64,000 nucleotides of DNA from a virus. Positions 19,201 through 28,800 of the stretch are shown piece by piece. The DNA is taken from the IMG/VR virus record IMGVR_UViG_3300009788_000009, positions 1-64,000 of that record. One strand, given 5' to 3'. The stretch's first letter is position 1; every line of letters begins with the position of its first letter. The translations under genes were made by a program, and so were the position numbers. Below the pieces are notes generated by a model that did no database searches, was not told the DNA's origin, and saw only the letters and a list, made by a program, of their open reading frames with translations.

Positions 19201-19977
19201 AAGACTCCCACCAAGTTTTCTGCCAACCCCTGCACCTATAGCGGTTGGGATAATACTTTCAACAGCAAGAGAAATAGCAGTAGTTAAATTAGCTGATCTC
19301 TGACGTTGTTCTACTGGTTGTGCTGCAATAACAGGATCGGCTTGTTGTTGAGCAACAATACCGCCACGAACATCACCTTCTAATGCGGCAGCAGTTGTAA
19401 CACCAGCACCTACAGCCTCAGCCCTACGTTGTAAAGTAGGGAGTTTACCTAGTAGGGGTTTTACTAATCTACCACCTACACCACCTAATGTACCAGCAGC
19501 TATAGATAGAAGTACAGATGGAGTAGCCTGTCCAAAATATGAAGCTATCAAGTTACCTGCATCACTTAAAGAACCATCTACATCTTTAAGAGAACTAATT
19601 GGAGGAGCAGCTTCCGCAGCTCTGCCAAACAATATATTAGCTTGACTTTCTAAGAAAGCTTGAGCCTGTAGATCACCACGTAATTCTGCCTTACGAGCAC
19701 GAACCATGAAATCATTAGCATCACTATTTAGCCTTGTTGATTGTATAGAACGAGTAAAAGATTCAACGAGACTTAAAGACTCACGTTTAGGACGGGGTAA
19801 AGGTTGACCATCTGTTACAGGTCTTTCAGTAGGTGGTTCTACTATAGCAAGGTTATTACTAGGCTTAGGCGTAGCTGTACGTTCAAGATTAGGAGCATCC
19901 GTTTCTTGACGTATCTCTAATATATTAGGAGCCGTTGCTGGAAGCGGCGAATCCTCTGATCGTTCTAACTGAGCCAT
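13276..19977 (-). CDS. giant (2233 aa) putative internal virion / ejection protein
   Basis: N-terminal 70 residues are Pro-rich and low complexity; residues about 140-180 and 230-340 are Gly/Ala-rich and partly hydrophobic (PSVLLSIAAGTLGGVGGR); a long Lys/Glu/Gln-rich middle (about 950-1250) is disordered or coiled. The C-terminal 400 residues alternate helical, hydrophobic segments (LAILPLALFASVVDVMGIPL near residue 1920; FIGMIPVMLASDF near 2140). This mix, and its place at the end of the virion operon beside the 790-aa protein, fits the polyvalent/internal proteins that podoviruses eject into the host. No RNA-polymerase, transglycosylase or protease motif could be found by eye. The name is based on size, position and composition. 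Confidence 0.85.
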   Translation of the reverse strand: MAQLERSEDSPLPATAPNILEIRQETDAPNLERTATPKPSNNLAIVEPPTERPVTDGQPLPRPKRESLSLVESFTRSIQSTRLNSDANDFMVRARKAELRGDLQAQAFLESQANILFGRAAEAAPPISSLKDVDGSLSDAGNLIASYFGQATPSVLLSIAAGTLGGVGGRLVKPLLGKLPTLQRRAEAVGAGVTTAAALEGDVRGGIVAQQQADPVIAAQPVEQRQRSANLTTAISLAVESIIPTAIGAGVGRKLGGSLNRSITPDDLLKVNRGAAVRNIGGEGITETTQLALEEILFDLQNPNRTNSADTSDYLDALFAGIAGGIQGHVAGRTLEGLGTIVSQRGGAKGIIDNAFSGSKNKERGSLSSRNIQNQRIATNEFIFGTSGDDVDVFSTFLPDVTQGLKDNNITNVAQALEGRQLAKIQDVELRNRIQAAAILAITIDNPNITDEQFSTNREFAARVLFPGFEQNDALEAIDSMFDVFVDANAQDSSSVDIVDSPETSESNIEFREGDLVIDGGNSDVDTIQPGQQGDPSNLKVGLKAQDVTDIFAIEDQAPRTSKSETSTIFRPAFNNAPWEVDTLQAELDKNPQADIEPITDFISRNNFDPIEYAKLLREDLQDRFDVNRQDPKAVLAEKGIDSTEGTPFTQEEVRASLATRIEQLDDVLDVAENEGGPRAVLSHLKNNYSKGAVKSISPSEDLNLTETDLRDFSRLNRRQSGQKTREATEAGRLFPLIKNEAGEFEIHPAAINTGREGKKQVDGFVAQSIVQTIGAKARSGTNAFVSSSTRDDLNSRRLLQEGISALFSSTGVVGFLDPKSINKKGQVVGPIIPFEVRNRDSSGKEVGDPKLGIPDVPINAAFQKAADPAVTRELNFRKEVGKKKPEDILPAQFNEDAKVQALEEFKSFDKTGRLQGDNLSKVSQFVLEAFERLTDNIPGGIKKGLQGKGNVRAVDNILAVVRRSSDTRTTPEEIREERQSLRDRLKVIKQSEEFKFKPTKKKAATKKQRKLDAETDRQGLAGRDKARKQVTKLQSELDVLNSKSAKELSDKSAPKGSVTSAIEFLDQLDETIEGLDRRIRGYNADTTTIKNRVAGKFNKTSLKKEVFEFHTSDRTKFDTVGEARSFSSKLFRKKKALQGIRDKLVDAKAAADEKLETALDDSPEGGFKFSAKEQQEQPIEQETTFDPARVDTQGRDREPGKKEQKTIDRITKPAKPTKQDTIRDKVRPLSEKRIPPGITKLKQLLDAKFPLGKGNLSEQNVRKNFRVFLTDSNKVPPKDAKGKFQKRGKASPLLSVGVLLKDIEASDIAYLMIGDIANITGGSVNRTSYFNNLLKNSADIYLSSDSKIPLAEFAEFMDTQGYARWKSDPRMFSPTNVRLLARKQGQYERAVADYNDEQGRIEDLIENPGDSLDGQQAAQRARTWGGNDVVKEANDKLADAPSKEEIKNILKDLKEVLARNQQELEAAITGLSDFGSLEARDTFFAYIKNLDFSDESQRARRDLHRTIHGNRRVLVKMRELMTTDKYKLTKEQQTLLETDPDYAIAVAYQMRANGDLQVSDTALNWFRKIVTSFLNIIGITLSHQFGEHIMTAFQTGDLKTISDVRTVYRIETRTFDNALRAVSNELTTLGKKVIKGSTDVLRETRVPELQALADAIQVQETNDRKSTIGFLPSRRMMQGQFNTALSQIADKYTNNELEAGFQELRDGKVTTKAGRAIRDLNTKIYNYLEEAKVQVLNGKRETVSITKRNRRPPLVFNVGVVTKDRTGFVNKLRKVGLSDEQAEEVLAAVLWNDGSIDFSDTKFDLGRPPKGEELYSGLLDTITPANRSELSQYENSDPLQVFYAFIRQATHRAEMTRHLGHNGIKIDQALEIAKVKGLSREQVEFIRSRTIPALLGTLSYNMSPQLRKIQGGILTVQNLAILPLALFASVVDVMGIPLRTGKMSDAWRAFKTGIIGITNPSNDPDFNMAEILGINDGQMLYDRIGDTYNELIDSPFLRKINQKFFLLNGLEGWTKGMRVSAMRSAISYLTDHSDNAKKLNDIGLKKSDLSFTPDGLLDIENNRKVQEAIFKFVDSTVLRPSSAHRPAWGSDPRFLLMWHLKQFTFTFHNVFYKRVAKSVAENGFRNATLIPFIGMIPVMLASDFAKNIIAPSAFYEQLSFSQTVLRAVQRSSMFGIGTFGFDILQDTRFDEYPGTSLLGPTFDSADTFIDSGLSKGLFRLTPGFALTKTWID

Positions 19978-19980
19978 AAA

Positions 19981-22353
19981 TTACTGCGTAGCTTGTCTAG
20001 TTAAATCAACAACACTTGATTCACTAAAACCTTGCCCCTGACCAAAGCCCATAAACTCACCTAACGTAAGAGTTCTACCACCCGTAATCTTTATGAAGTT
20101 AGTTCTTAACTCATTTCTAGAAAACTCACTACGAGCAGCTTCACCTAAGTTTGTAATAGTATCAACAAAACTTCTATTTCCAGTTACAGTTATACCAGGG
20201 ACATTATTAGTAAGTACTTGTTGAGCCATTTGTTCAAAAGGTTGAGTGAATAGATTTGGGTCTACAGATAATTCAGCGTCTATAATCTCTTGTCTGAAAT
20301 CTGCTACAAAGGCAGACCGCCGTCTAACTTGATTTTGAGCTTGCTTATTTAGTTGAGGAAAATTAAGAGGCCTTAGTTCATTAAAAGTATTAAAGAACTG
20401 TGACCTACTTGGATTAGGATTCCCTTCTGCATCATCAGGGAAACTTTCATCTAAAAATTGTATGGTATCTTGTCTAGCATCACCTGATAAATCACGTAGG
20501 AACTCTCTTTCATCTTGGTTTGCACCTATAACTGCGGTAGCAGCATCAAGTCGATTCCTTTCAGCAAAGGTTTCAGTACGAGCTAAGTTAGCATCTACAG
20601 CAGCAGCGGATATATCATTACGATCAGCTTCTAAGACCGGACCAGTGGTATCAAAATCTTCTGCTTTAAATGCATCTCTACCTTGCTGCAATATATTAGC
20701 AGCGGCAATAGTGTTTCGATTAAGCGCAGCACTAGCAGCACCCTGCTCATTTTTATTACCTCTTTTAAGTAAGTTTCTTAGATGCGGATTAGCTCTCTCT
20801 ATACTAGCACGGGCGCGAGTAAGCAATCCTTTTTGATTACTTCTCGCATGTCTTTGTTGTCTCCTAAAGTCAGTTCTACGTGACCTAAGTTCCTTGCATA
20901 TACTTTTAGTAAAAGAACTAGTACCAGGAAATTGACCTATATTGTCCTGAGAAGCCGAGGCTACAAAACCACCTTTAAGATTAGGAACAGCACTACCAGT
21001 ACCAAGATCAACCTTCTCAAAACCTAAACCGCCTTCTTGGTTAAACTCTACTGTACCATCCGCCCCCACTTTTTTAAATATAGGAGTCGGACCCCTTTCA
21101 AGTTCAGGAGTGCCTACACCAGGTAATTCTATACCACCAGCACCGTCTGGTCTACCCTCTGATCTAGCAGTTTCATTTATACCCTGTGGGGTAGGTAATC
21201 CAGAAATACTCCTAGTACCATTAGGTAATAAAGCACCATTAGCATTACTTGAGCTAGTAGCATCAGGTATAGCATTACGTTTATCAAGTAAAGCCTGTTG
21301 TTCAGCACTAGGTAAAACATTATCAACATTTAGGTTATTTTCAGCAGCGAATTTATTAGCAGCACCAGAATTAAAGTTTGCTTTAAGAAATTCAAATCTT
21401 TCTAATAGAGCAGCTTGATCAACACCATCACCAACTTCAGCAACAGCGGCTTCACGTAAATTTGTTTCAGCAGGTATAGCAGATGGTGGTTTAACACCAA
21501 AGTCTAAAGCAAGGTTTTTATCTGCTTCTGTAAGTTGGTTAAAGTCGAATTGTTCGTTGCTAATTAATTCAGTTAGACGAGCTGCATCATCACGTACTTG
21601 TGTACGAGCAAGTCTTAAACTACGTTCAGAAGCATTAGGACCAGCTAACCTAGCAGTAGCCTTTTCAATACCGGCTTGCCTAGCAAGTGTAGCGTCTTCA
21701 AGAGATTGTGGTGCACCAAACGAAAAGTCATTAATCTCAAGACCACGTTTATCATCACCACTAAAGAAGTTCTGAAAAGCCGCTGCACCAGAACGTAGAT
21801 TTTCATTTATGTTAAGTTCGGGTACAAACGGTAGAGATTCAAGACTTCTACTAAGCACATCAGGATCAGCACCTACTACACGAGGCGCAAGACCAGCAAA
21901 CTCTTGGAAATTGAAATCTTGGTCTTGTGATTCAGTTTTATTAGTAAAGGCATCAATAGCACCAAATACACCCACTGCTGCACCACCCTTTTTAATCTTC
22001 CTTCCTTTAGGTTTATCAGTCTTTGTATCTGGGACACCAGTTGTAGTTTTACCACCCCCACCGCTACCACTAACATTAGTAGGTTTTGAAGGAGTACCTT
22101 TAGGAGCTGAACCAGAAGGAGTACTAGGTGCTGGTTTACCTGTAGTCCTTCCTTCGGCAGCTAACCTAGCATCTCTACTGGCTCTAAAACGTTCCCTAAA
22201 ATTTTGAGGGGAACTAGCTGTATTAGCAGGTTTATTAGCCCTCTCTAAAGTAGCACGTTCATTAGCAAAGGTTTTTTTCTGTCTTTCAAGACTATCCTTA
22301 ACCTGTTTATCAAACTTCTGCTTTTCATTAAGTACTTTCTTTTTTCTAGCCAT
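19981..22353 (-). CDS. 790-aa putative internal virion protein
   Basis: N-terminal 60 residues are a strongly charged helix (MARKKKVLNEKQKFDKQVKD...), then about 80 residues of Ser/Gly/Pro/Thr-rich linker including four consecutive Gly residues, then mostly helical, Ala- and Asn-rich sequence (for example ALNRNTIAAANILQQGRDAF). No catalytic motif. It lies 3 nt upstream of the 2233-aa gene, the usual arrangement of paired podovirus internal proteins. Function inferred. Confidence 0.82.
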   Translation of the reverse strand: MARKKKVLNEKQKFDKQVKDSLERQKKTFANERATLERANKPANTASSPQNFRERFRASRDARLAAEGRTTGKPAPSTPSGSAPKGTPSKPTNVSGSGGGGKTTTGVPDTKTDKPKGRKIKKGGAAVGVFGAIDAFTNKTESQDQDFNFQEFAGLAPRVVGADPDVLSRSLESLPFVPELNINENLRSGAAAFQNFFSGDDKRGLEINDFSFGAPQSLEDATLARQAGIEKATARLAGPNASERSLRLARTQVRDDAARLTELISNEQFDFNQLTEADKNLALDFGVKPPSAIPAETNLREAAVAEVGDGVDQAALLERFEFLKANFNSGAANKFAAENNLNVDNVLPSAEQQALLDKRNAIPDATSSSNANGALLPNGTRSISGLPTPQGINETARSEGRPDGAGGIELPGVGTPELERGPTPIFKKVGADGTVEFNQEGGLGFEKVDLGTGSAVPNLKGGFVASASQDNIGQFPGTSSFTKSICKELRSRRTDFRRQQRHARSNQKGLLTRARASIERANPHLRNLLKRGNKNEQGAASAALNRNTIAAANILQQGRDAFKAEDFDTTGPVLEADRNDISAAAVDANLARTETFAERNRLDAATAVIGANQDEREFLRDLSGDARQDTIQFLDESFPDDAEGNPNPSRSQFFNTFNELRPLNFPQLNKQAQNQVRRRSAFVADFRQEIIDAELSVDPNLFTQPFEQMAQQVLTNNVPGITVTGNRSFVDTITNLGEAARSEFSRNELRTNFIKITGGRTLTLGEFMGFGQGQGFSESSVVDLTRQATQ

Positions 22354-22363
22354 GATTCACCTA

Positions 22364-24400
22364 TTAAGTTGGGCAACCTACTACAATCTCTGAGTCAGAA
22401 GTCCAGCTACCACTTGAAGAGTTAGAAGTGCTACAGGCTGTAGAATCTGATTGACCTACAGATTCCGAGAATCCAATTGACTCACTACCATTAGCACTAA
22501 CATTAGCACCACCATTAACCGTAGCACCAAGATGCATAGCTGCAAGAGAGCCTGCGGTTATAGTTGAAGCTATATCACCGGAAGCAGATAAAGCTCCTAG
22601 TGCTACTCTAGCCTGTTGAGTTAGAGCTTCTATCTGTGTTCTAAACTTAGAAACTTGTGCTTCAAAGAAAGCAATATTGGTTCGATTAGCTGCATCCCAA
22701 GCTGCAACCACAACTCTATTCTCGCTCTCTATGATACCACCATCAGCTATAAATTTCTGAGTATCGGCTGAGAACCCCGTAACATCAGCTTGAATACGTT
22801 TTAATTGAATATCTGCTCCAGCTATATTACCTTGCAACTCAGCAAGATAGGTTTGAATAACAGCTTCAATTTTACTTACTTCGCCGCGTAAAGCAGCTAC
22901 TTCGGCAGTAACGCCAGAACTAAGACCTTCGATCTCTGCTGCATAGGCTCTTGCTTCACTCTCAATGATCGTTGCTTTAGCCGCTTCGCCTCTGACTTGT
23001 GCTTCAAAAGCGTCGAACTTAAGTTTCTCTGCTCCAATTTCTGCTGCATATGCTTCTACCTTTGATCTAAAGGCTTGTATCTCTACCGCATATATTTCTG
23101 CCCGTATACCTGTAGCACGAACTTGTGCTTCAAATATATCGACAAAGACTTTACGCGCTTCAATTTGAGCTACAAAAGCATCTATAAGAACTTTATTAGT
23201 TTCTGCCTTTACTCGTTCAGCATCTATTAGAGCTTTAAAAATATCAACTTCTGCTAAAGCTGCTCTTACCTGAGTTTCGAACACTGTTGCTCGTATTTCA
23301 ACTTCACGCATACGAGCATTAAATACTGTTACTTGTAAGTTATATAGTTCTATTTGAGAGGTTAAATCAAGACGTTTAACTTCAAATAAACGTTCTACGG
23401 CAGCTAAATGAAGTCTAACAAATACTTCTTCCGCTGCTATACCTTGCTGAACAGCTAACCTCATATTAGCTAACTCTTCATCAAAGATCTTTATCATAAC
23501 TTCACGACTAAGACCAAGCTTCTTTAAAAGACCCTCTTCCCTTATGTTATCAATTCGCTCCACCAAAACTCCAGGGGGAGAAGAGTAACCACGGGAGGCC
23601 ATTTCTTCAACAGCTTGAGAGACAGCTTGTTTAATTAGTTTATCTTCTCTATCTCTTGATCTATCTACAATACCTTGTTCAACTGCGATATCAATTGCTA
23701 AACCACCTGCTAACATATCTCTTATTTTAGCAATTGATTCATTAATAATTACCTCAGTATAAACAGGTTCTTGCCAATCTATTAAAGTACCTATAATAGG
23801 ATCATTAACAGTTGGAAACTGAGGATCAAATGTTGGTATAGTCACCCCTGCAAACTCTGGAGTAGTAATTTCAGCCAGTTGTGGTTCTAGTGGAAAAGTA
23901 ATAGGTTCTAGAACGGGGAACACAAGCACAGGTGCGGCAGGGGGTAAACCTGGCGATGTTATCTCGTTCCTAATTGGAGCAGAAGGAATAGATAGTCCAT
24001 CTATACTAGCTTGAAACGTAGGTATGTTAGGAGCTACAACAGTAGGTAAGTCACCAACCGTAGGAGGTGGAGGCACTACGAAGTCTTCAATAGTACCAAA
24101 GTCAGTCCTAATGAAAATTGGTCTACTAGGATCAAAGGGTATAGCTGGATCAATAACTGGTAGTATATCTATATTAGGTATCTCAAAAGTAATATCTTTG
24201 AGACTATCTATAGTACCAATAGCAAGATTATATGGATTACCCGCTACAGCGGGGTCTACCAAGTTACGATTTTTAAGGATTTGTTGGGTAACAAATCCGC
24301 TATCTGGATTAGCAAGGCTGTTAACTATAGCTGACGCAGTTGTGAAGGGATTACCACTAAACTGTCCAGGGTCAGTAACCGTAGAAAACTCTCTCGGCAT
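22364..24400 (-). CDS. 678-aa structural protein: Pro-rich head, long heptad helix, Ser-rich tail
   Basis: Three parts are visible. Residues about 70-210 are very Pro-rich (VVPPPPTVGDLPTVV). Residues about 340-610 form an uninterrupted helix with a strict 7-residue period: consecutive heptads such as FEAQVRA, YAVEIQA, FRSKVEA, YAAEIGA, EKLKFDA, FEAQVRG, YAAEIEG. The last 40 residues are Ser-rich with two Cys (SDSTACSTSNSSSGSW). The central part predicts a rod-like coiled coil about 40 nm long, suited to a tail or collar fibre. No known family. It sits between the internal proteins and the repeat-bearing fibre gene. Confidence 0.85.
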   Translation of the reverse strand: MPREFSTVTDPGQFSGNPFTTASAIVNSLANPDSGFVTQQILKNRNLVDPAVAGNPYNLAIGTIDSLKDITFEIPNIDILPVIDPAIPFDPSRPIFIRTDFGTIEDFVVPPPPTVGDLPTVVAPNIPTFQASIDGLSIPSAPIRNEITSPGLPPAAPVLVFPVLEPITFPLEPQLAEITTPEFAGVTIPTFDPQFPTVNDPIIGTLIDWQEPVYTEVIINESIAKIRDMLAGGLAIDIAVEQGIVDRSRDREDKLIKQAVSQAVEEMASRGYSSPPGVLVERIDNIREEGLLKKLGLSREVMIKIFDEELANMRLAVQQGIAAEEVFVRLHLAAVERLFEVKRLDLTSQIELYNLQVTVFNARMREVEIRATVFETQVRAALAEVDIFKALIDAERVKAETNKVLIDAFVAQIEARKVFVDIFEAQVRATGIRAEIYAVEIQAFRSKVEAYAAEIGAEKLKFDAFEAQVRGEAAKATIIESEARAYAAEIEGLSSGVTAEVAALRGEVSKIEAVIQTYLAELQGNIAGADIQLKRIQADVTGFSADTQKFIADGGIIESENRVVVAAWDAANRTNIAFFEAQVSKFRTQIEALTQQARVALGALSASGDIASTITAGSLAAMHLGATVNGGANVSANGSESIGFSESVGQSDSTACSTSNSSSGSWTSDSEIVVGCPT

Positions 24401-24402
24401 GA

Positions 24403-25809
24403 TTACAGTCTCCTTTTACTAGTTATAGTATTCAAACCTATTTCGAATACCTTAAAAGCGGCTCCTTCTAAGTTACGAACTTCCGTCCTCCAGTACCTAG
24501 ATACAAGACCTCTACCAACCTTCATCCTATTGTTACGGGGGGCAGTTGAGTCCCTTTCCTGTATAGGGTAATTATACACTGTTTTGGGTCCATCGTAAGT
24601 CTCAATTGCACTTTCGAGCATCCCACCTGTATGCGAGAGGTATAGATCAGATGCCCTTTTTCTAAGTGGGCTTCCAAAATCTTCAAAACCACCTTTAGCA
24701 AATGCGTTTATTTGCCTTCCATTATCTGTGTCTCCTATTAACTCGTATATACCAGCAGAAGATACAGCGAAAACTCTGCCATTATGTTCTGCAAGACTGT
24801 TAAAATCAAAATTAGTATACGGAGCTATAGAATCTGTTTCAGGGTTCATAACCCAAGCAATAGCTCCAAAATCAGGAGACCATAGTATACTACCCATCTC
24901 TATAGTTGAGACTAATACAAGATTATAAACTGAACCTTTAAAAGAAAGAACTTCATTAAACTGCATAGTAGAAGCTAGTTCTTCCTTGACCGTAGCTGAC
25001 AATACCTGTACATCAGTCAGTGTAAGCGAGTCTGTAAGTAACTCTATTTGAGTACGTAGGTCTATTGTCGAAGATGAGAATAAACCTGTGCTGACAAGTA
25101 ACTCGGCCAATCCTAATGCTTGACTATCTCTCATGTTAAAACTACTAACCAATTCTGCATTACTATCAAGCGAACCAGTGAGTATATCATTTATATTAAA
25201 GTTAGATACTAAATTAGCTATGGTAGCAAGCTCTTGTGTATCTGACATATTAAACGCATCTACTAAAAGAGCAATTATAACTACACTCTGAGTATCGGTT
25301 ATACTAAGAGTAGTTTTTAAATTGGTCGTTTGGTCAATAGAACCAAAACTATCTACTAGGTTAATTATAGAAGTAAGAAAAGCCGTAGTTGAAAGCTCCT
25401 GTGTATCACTCATATTAAACGAATCAGAAAGAGGAACCGGAGTCCATATTACTGATAGGAAGTCAGTTATAGAGAATGAGTTATCAATTAAACTTAGTTC
25501 TGTACCAAGAGTAATAGGAGTGTTAATCTGCATAGTGGTTTGTAACTCAGTAGTTTGACCAATAGACCCAAAGGTATCAACCATATTAAAAGAAGTCTCT
25601 ACTATTTGATCATATTTAACAGCAGCAAAACTGGTAGCTATTAAAACAATTTCTACAGTAGATCCTACTATTCTACGTCCGTTAACTCCAGCAGCATTTT
25701 CAGTTATAAGAATCGACTCTGTAGTACAAACAACTTCTCTAGTTCTATTAATAACAGCATTGTTTTCTGTTAGTGTGGTAACTTCTGTTGTACCCGTAAC
25801 TGTAACCAT
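24403..25809 (-). CDS. 468-aa virion protein with two repeat types and a C-terminal globular domain
   Basis: Residues 1-67 are three copies of the 22-residue TTEVxTLTEN repeat that dominates the 1009-aa gene. Residues about 70-290 carry a different, looser repeat of about 20-45 residues with the signature SFNMSDTQEL / SFGSIDQTT. The C-terminal 170 residues (from about FGAIAWVMNPETD) are a compact domain without repeats. Likely a fibre or neck protein. It overlaps none of its neighbours and lies in an unbroken leftward series. Confidence 0.82.
   Translation of the reverse strand: MVTVTGTTEVTTLTENNAVINRTREVVCTTESILITENAAGVNGRRIVGSTVEIVLIATSFAAVKYDQIVETSFNMVDTFGSIGQTTELQTTMQINTPITLGTELSLIDNSFSITDFLSVIWTPVPLSDSFNMSDTQELSTTAFLTSIINLVDSFGSIDQTTNLKTTLSITDTQSVVIIALLVDAFNMSDTQELATIANLVSNFNINDILTGSLDSNAELVSSFNMRDSQALGLAELLVSTGLFSSSTIDLRTQIELLTDSLTLTDVQVLSATVKEELASTMQFNEVLSFKGSVYNLVLVSTIEMGSILWSPDFGAIAWVMNPETDSIAPYTNFDFNSLAEHNGRVFAVSSAGIYELIGDTDNGRQINAFAKGGFEDFGSPLRKRASDLYLSHTGGMLESAIETYDGPKTVYNYPIQERDSTAPRNNRMKVGRGLVSRYWRTEVRNLEGAAFKVFEIGLNTITSKRRL
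25609..25809 (-). repeat. three copies of the 22-aa TTEV(I/V)TLTEN repeat
   Basis: Copies begin at about residues 2, 24 and 46 of the 468-aa protein. Each has an Arg or Val start, TTEV or TxEI, a hydrophobic strand, TEN and a terminal INRT-like stretch. Sequence and period match the larger array at 33336-35621, so the two genes exchanged or duplicated this module. Confidence 0.85.
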
Positions 25810-25813
25810 AATA

Positions 25814-28800
25814 TTACTCCGAATTAACCCCTACAAAAGTTGTTAGTTTAAGACGTTCATCATCACCACCTGTATCAGCTACTATAGGATGAACACCCTG
25901 AGATATAATATCAAAGAATCCTACGCCTTTAATATTAAAAGCATCTAGATTAGAATATAATATAGCAGGTTTACCTATCACTGCATGTTGTATAAAAATA
26001 CCATGTACTGTCATATGATTACGCCAAAGCTCTATATCACTATCATCTAATAAATCTAATGTATCATTTGTAGACCAATTATAATTAACTAAATTAGGAG
26101 GTACTATAAACGAAGCATCGTCTGTACCTTCTATGTCCCTCTCTTCAAAGTTAATTTTGGGAAACGTATCACAAAGAAAGAAAGACCTAATTTTAATAAA
26201 TGGGTTCCAATCATTATAATGATTAGTCTCTAAAACGTTCCAATGAGCTGCGTCTATTTCCACATCTTCACTAACTGTAACAGAAGGTTGACCAAAGATA
26301 GACCTACTAGGAGTAGGTAAAGTAATAGGTAAAGGAGTATCAGATAAAAAGTTAACCTTTTGACAATTTATAAATTCAATACTAGATACAGATGCACCTA
26401 TATCATGCCATAACAACCCTGGACCACCAAAGCCTACACCAATACCAGGATGCGGAGAACTTTTAGATACTTGTGAAAACCCATCAGTCCATATATTAGA
26501 TTCATTCCAACTACTAAATAACTTAGTACCATTAACATGTGTAAAGTGGTTAACTCTATCATGCCAATTTTCACATTGTCCTATGTCACCAGTAAATACA
26601 TCATGGGGGTGATTATACTGAGGGTCAATATTATTAGACCACGTTAATATACTTGTAGGACGACCCCCTGGAGATTGTTCTTGAGTTCTTATAAAAAGTT
26701 GAGGCCATTCCATTGGTAGATGCCCCCAATAACTATTTTGTGGATCAATAACACCATCTATATCATCAGGAGGGAACATAAAAAAGTTAGAGGGGTTACT
26801 ATGCTTTAATGCACGATAAGGCATAGGACTTGGATCATATACAAAACCAGGGAAGATTAAATGAGCACTTTCATTTAGAGCTATTTCTTCACGAACTGCA
26901 TTAGCTTTATCACCAGATATCCAAAAACTAGTTTTCCATGTACCCCAACCTGTATCAATTTTATTATTAGAATAATAAGATACAAGACCGTCTTTAGTAG
27001 GTGATCTTATACCACCATTACCAGAAGCACTAGCAATAGGTCCGAATCGTCTAGGCATGTATTCCTCTTCAAAATACATATATGCTGATCTATTATGGGG
27101 AGGTATAGTAAACCTAGTATTAAGTTCTGGAAAATCTACACACCAAAAAGATGATACTTGAAATTCAATGTAAAATAATTGATACAAAGAAAATACATGA
27201 TTACCAGCAACAGGATTAGGAGCGTGAGTATATGGAACATCAATAAGAAGTTGAGAAGCACCAAAACCAGCTATACCACTACCATTACTAAAAGTAGTAT
27301 TGGGTGCACTAATTTCAAGGCTATTTATAGAGTTCCACCTAAGCTCTTTAAAAGTCCTAGTAAATCTATTTCTATCATAGTCGGTTTGAGAAGTAGCTCT
27401 AACATGTGCGTAATGAATTATAGGTAATTCATTTGGATTCCAATGTCGTTTACCAATACTAGTTGATCCAGTTTTAGGTATTTGTATGCCTATATTAAAA
27501 CTAGCATATTGAGGATCAAAATCTGCTCTAGGTTGAGAGTTAGTATAATACGTATCTTCTAAATCATTAAATTTCTTAGTATAAAACTTTATCTCTTCCC
27601 AAGCACCGTTGATATAACCTACCCACACGACACACTCAGTTTCATCGGGAACATCATCTACGATTTCAAGCCATTTAGCAATAGTAGTTGATATACCCAA
27701 AGAAGTAAAACTATCGGTCTCCTGTTGATAGATATTCAGAAGTAAGTCTAAAGCAACTCCACGACCGAAGAAACCTGAACCTGGAGATATATAACTTAAT
27801 ACAGGAGGTGCTAAGTTTAATTGAGGTTGGTCTATTTCTTGCTTAAACCCACTAACAACTAAAGTAGGACCTTGTAATAAGTTAATAGAAGCAGAACCAA
27901 CAGTGTTAACTATATTAATTGTTAACTGAAAATAACCTATGTCTTTAAAATTAACATCGTCGTTATGAAATTTGAAAGCTGTAAGTCTACCTTCTGTACC
28001 ATCTTCATTCATAGCCCAACAGTAAGTTTCACCTAGTTCTAACCAGTCATCTGTGAGGGCTATACCATATGCTTGCGGAGTCATTAATTCAATAATAGTA
28101 CCATCAATTATACCATCGAGAATTCCTTGCCTAGAAGAAGGGAAGGATTCTCCACTAGGTAATCCACCTAGTTCTCTAATAACTTCTGATACAGGCCAAT
28201 CTTTTTCAGGAGAAGATTCAAATTGAGCTTCGTTTAGATAACGTAATGGCATAGCTACAACGCCATTAATTAAACTAGTTTCTACTAACCATAGTTTATC
28301 ATTACTTGCTTTAGTTATATGATGTGAACGAGTAAATCTATTGTCATATAAAACTTGAAAACCATTAACTTCAACCGATGTAAGGTAGGCTCCATCACGT
28401 AGATCTTTAACAAAACTTCCATATTGAATATTAGAAGTGAGATTAAAGTTACCATATCCTAATATAGTTGAAACTGCTTTAGCCATTAATCCAGTATAAG
28501 CACAAGGTCTAACTGAGTTATATTGAGACACCTTTGCATTAACAGGGGGGAACCCAAGATGATTAGCATACCAATCTAATCTTTGAGGGGGAGTTTCAAC
28601 GGATTTTTCAATTACTAATCTTGATACATTCTGATAGTCTAGATCAGGATCAAAGTCATTAGGATTAGTTTTCCTACACCATACAGTTGGGTTAAACTCA
28701 AATAGATGTGGAAATGTGGGATTGCCTTCTCCATCTAGTATTTCAGGTATCCACCCTTCATATACAAATCCACTATATATAGAACGGGATATACTAACTT

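Noticed and set aside
13276-19977. N4-type virion RNA polymerase, suggested by size and by the N4-family capsid
   Set aside because: No T7-like polymerase motifs could be seen, the protein is much shorter than N4 vRNAP, and N4-gp56 capsids occur in many unrelated phages.
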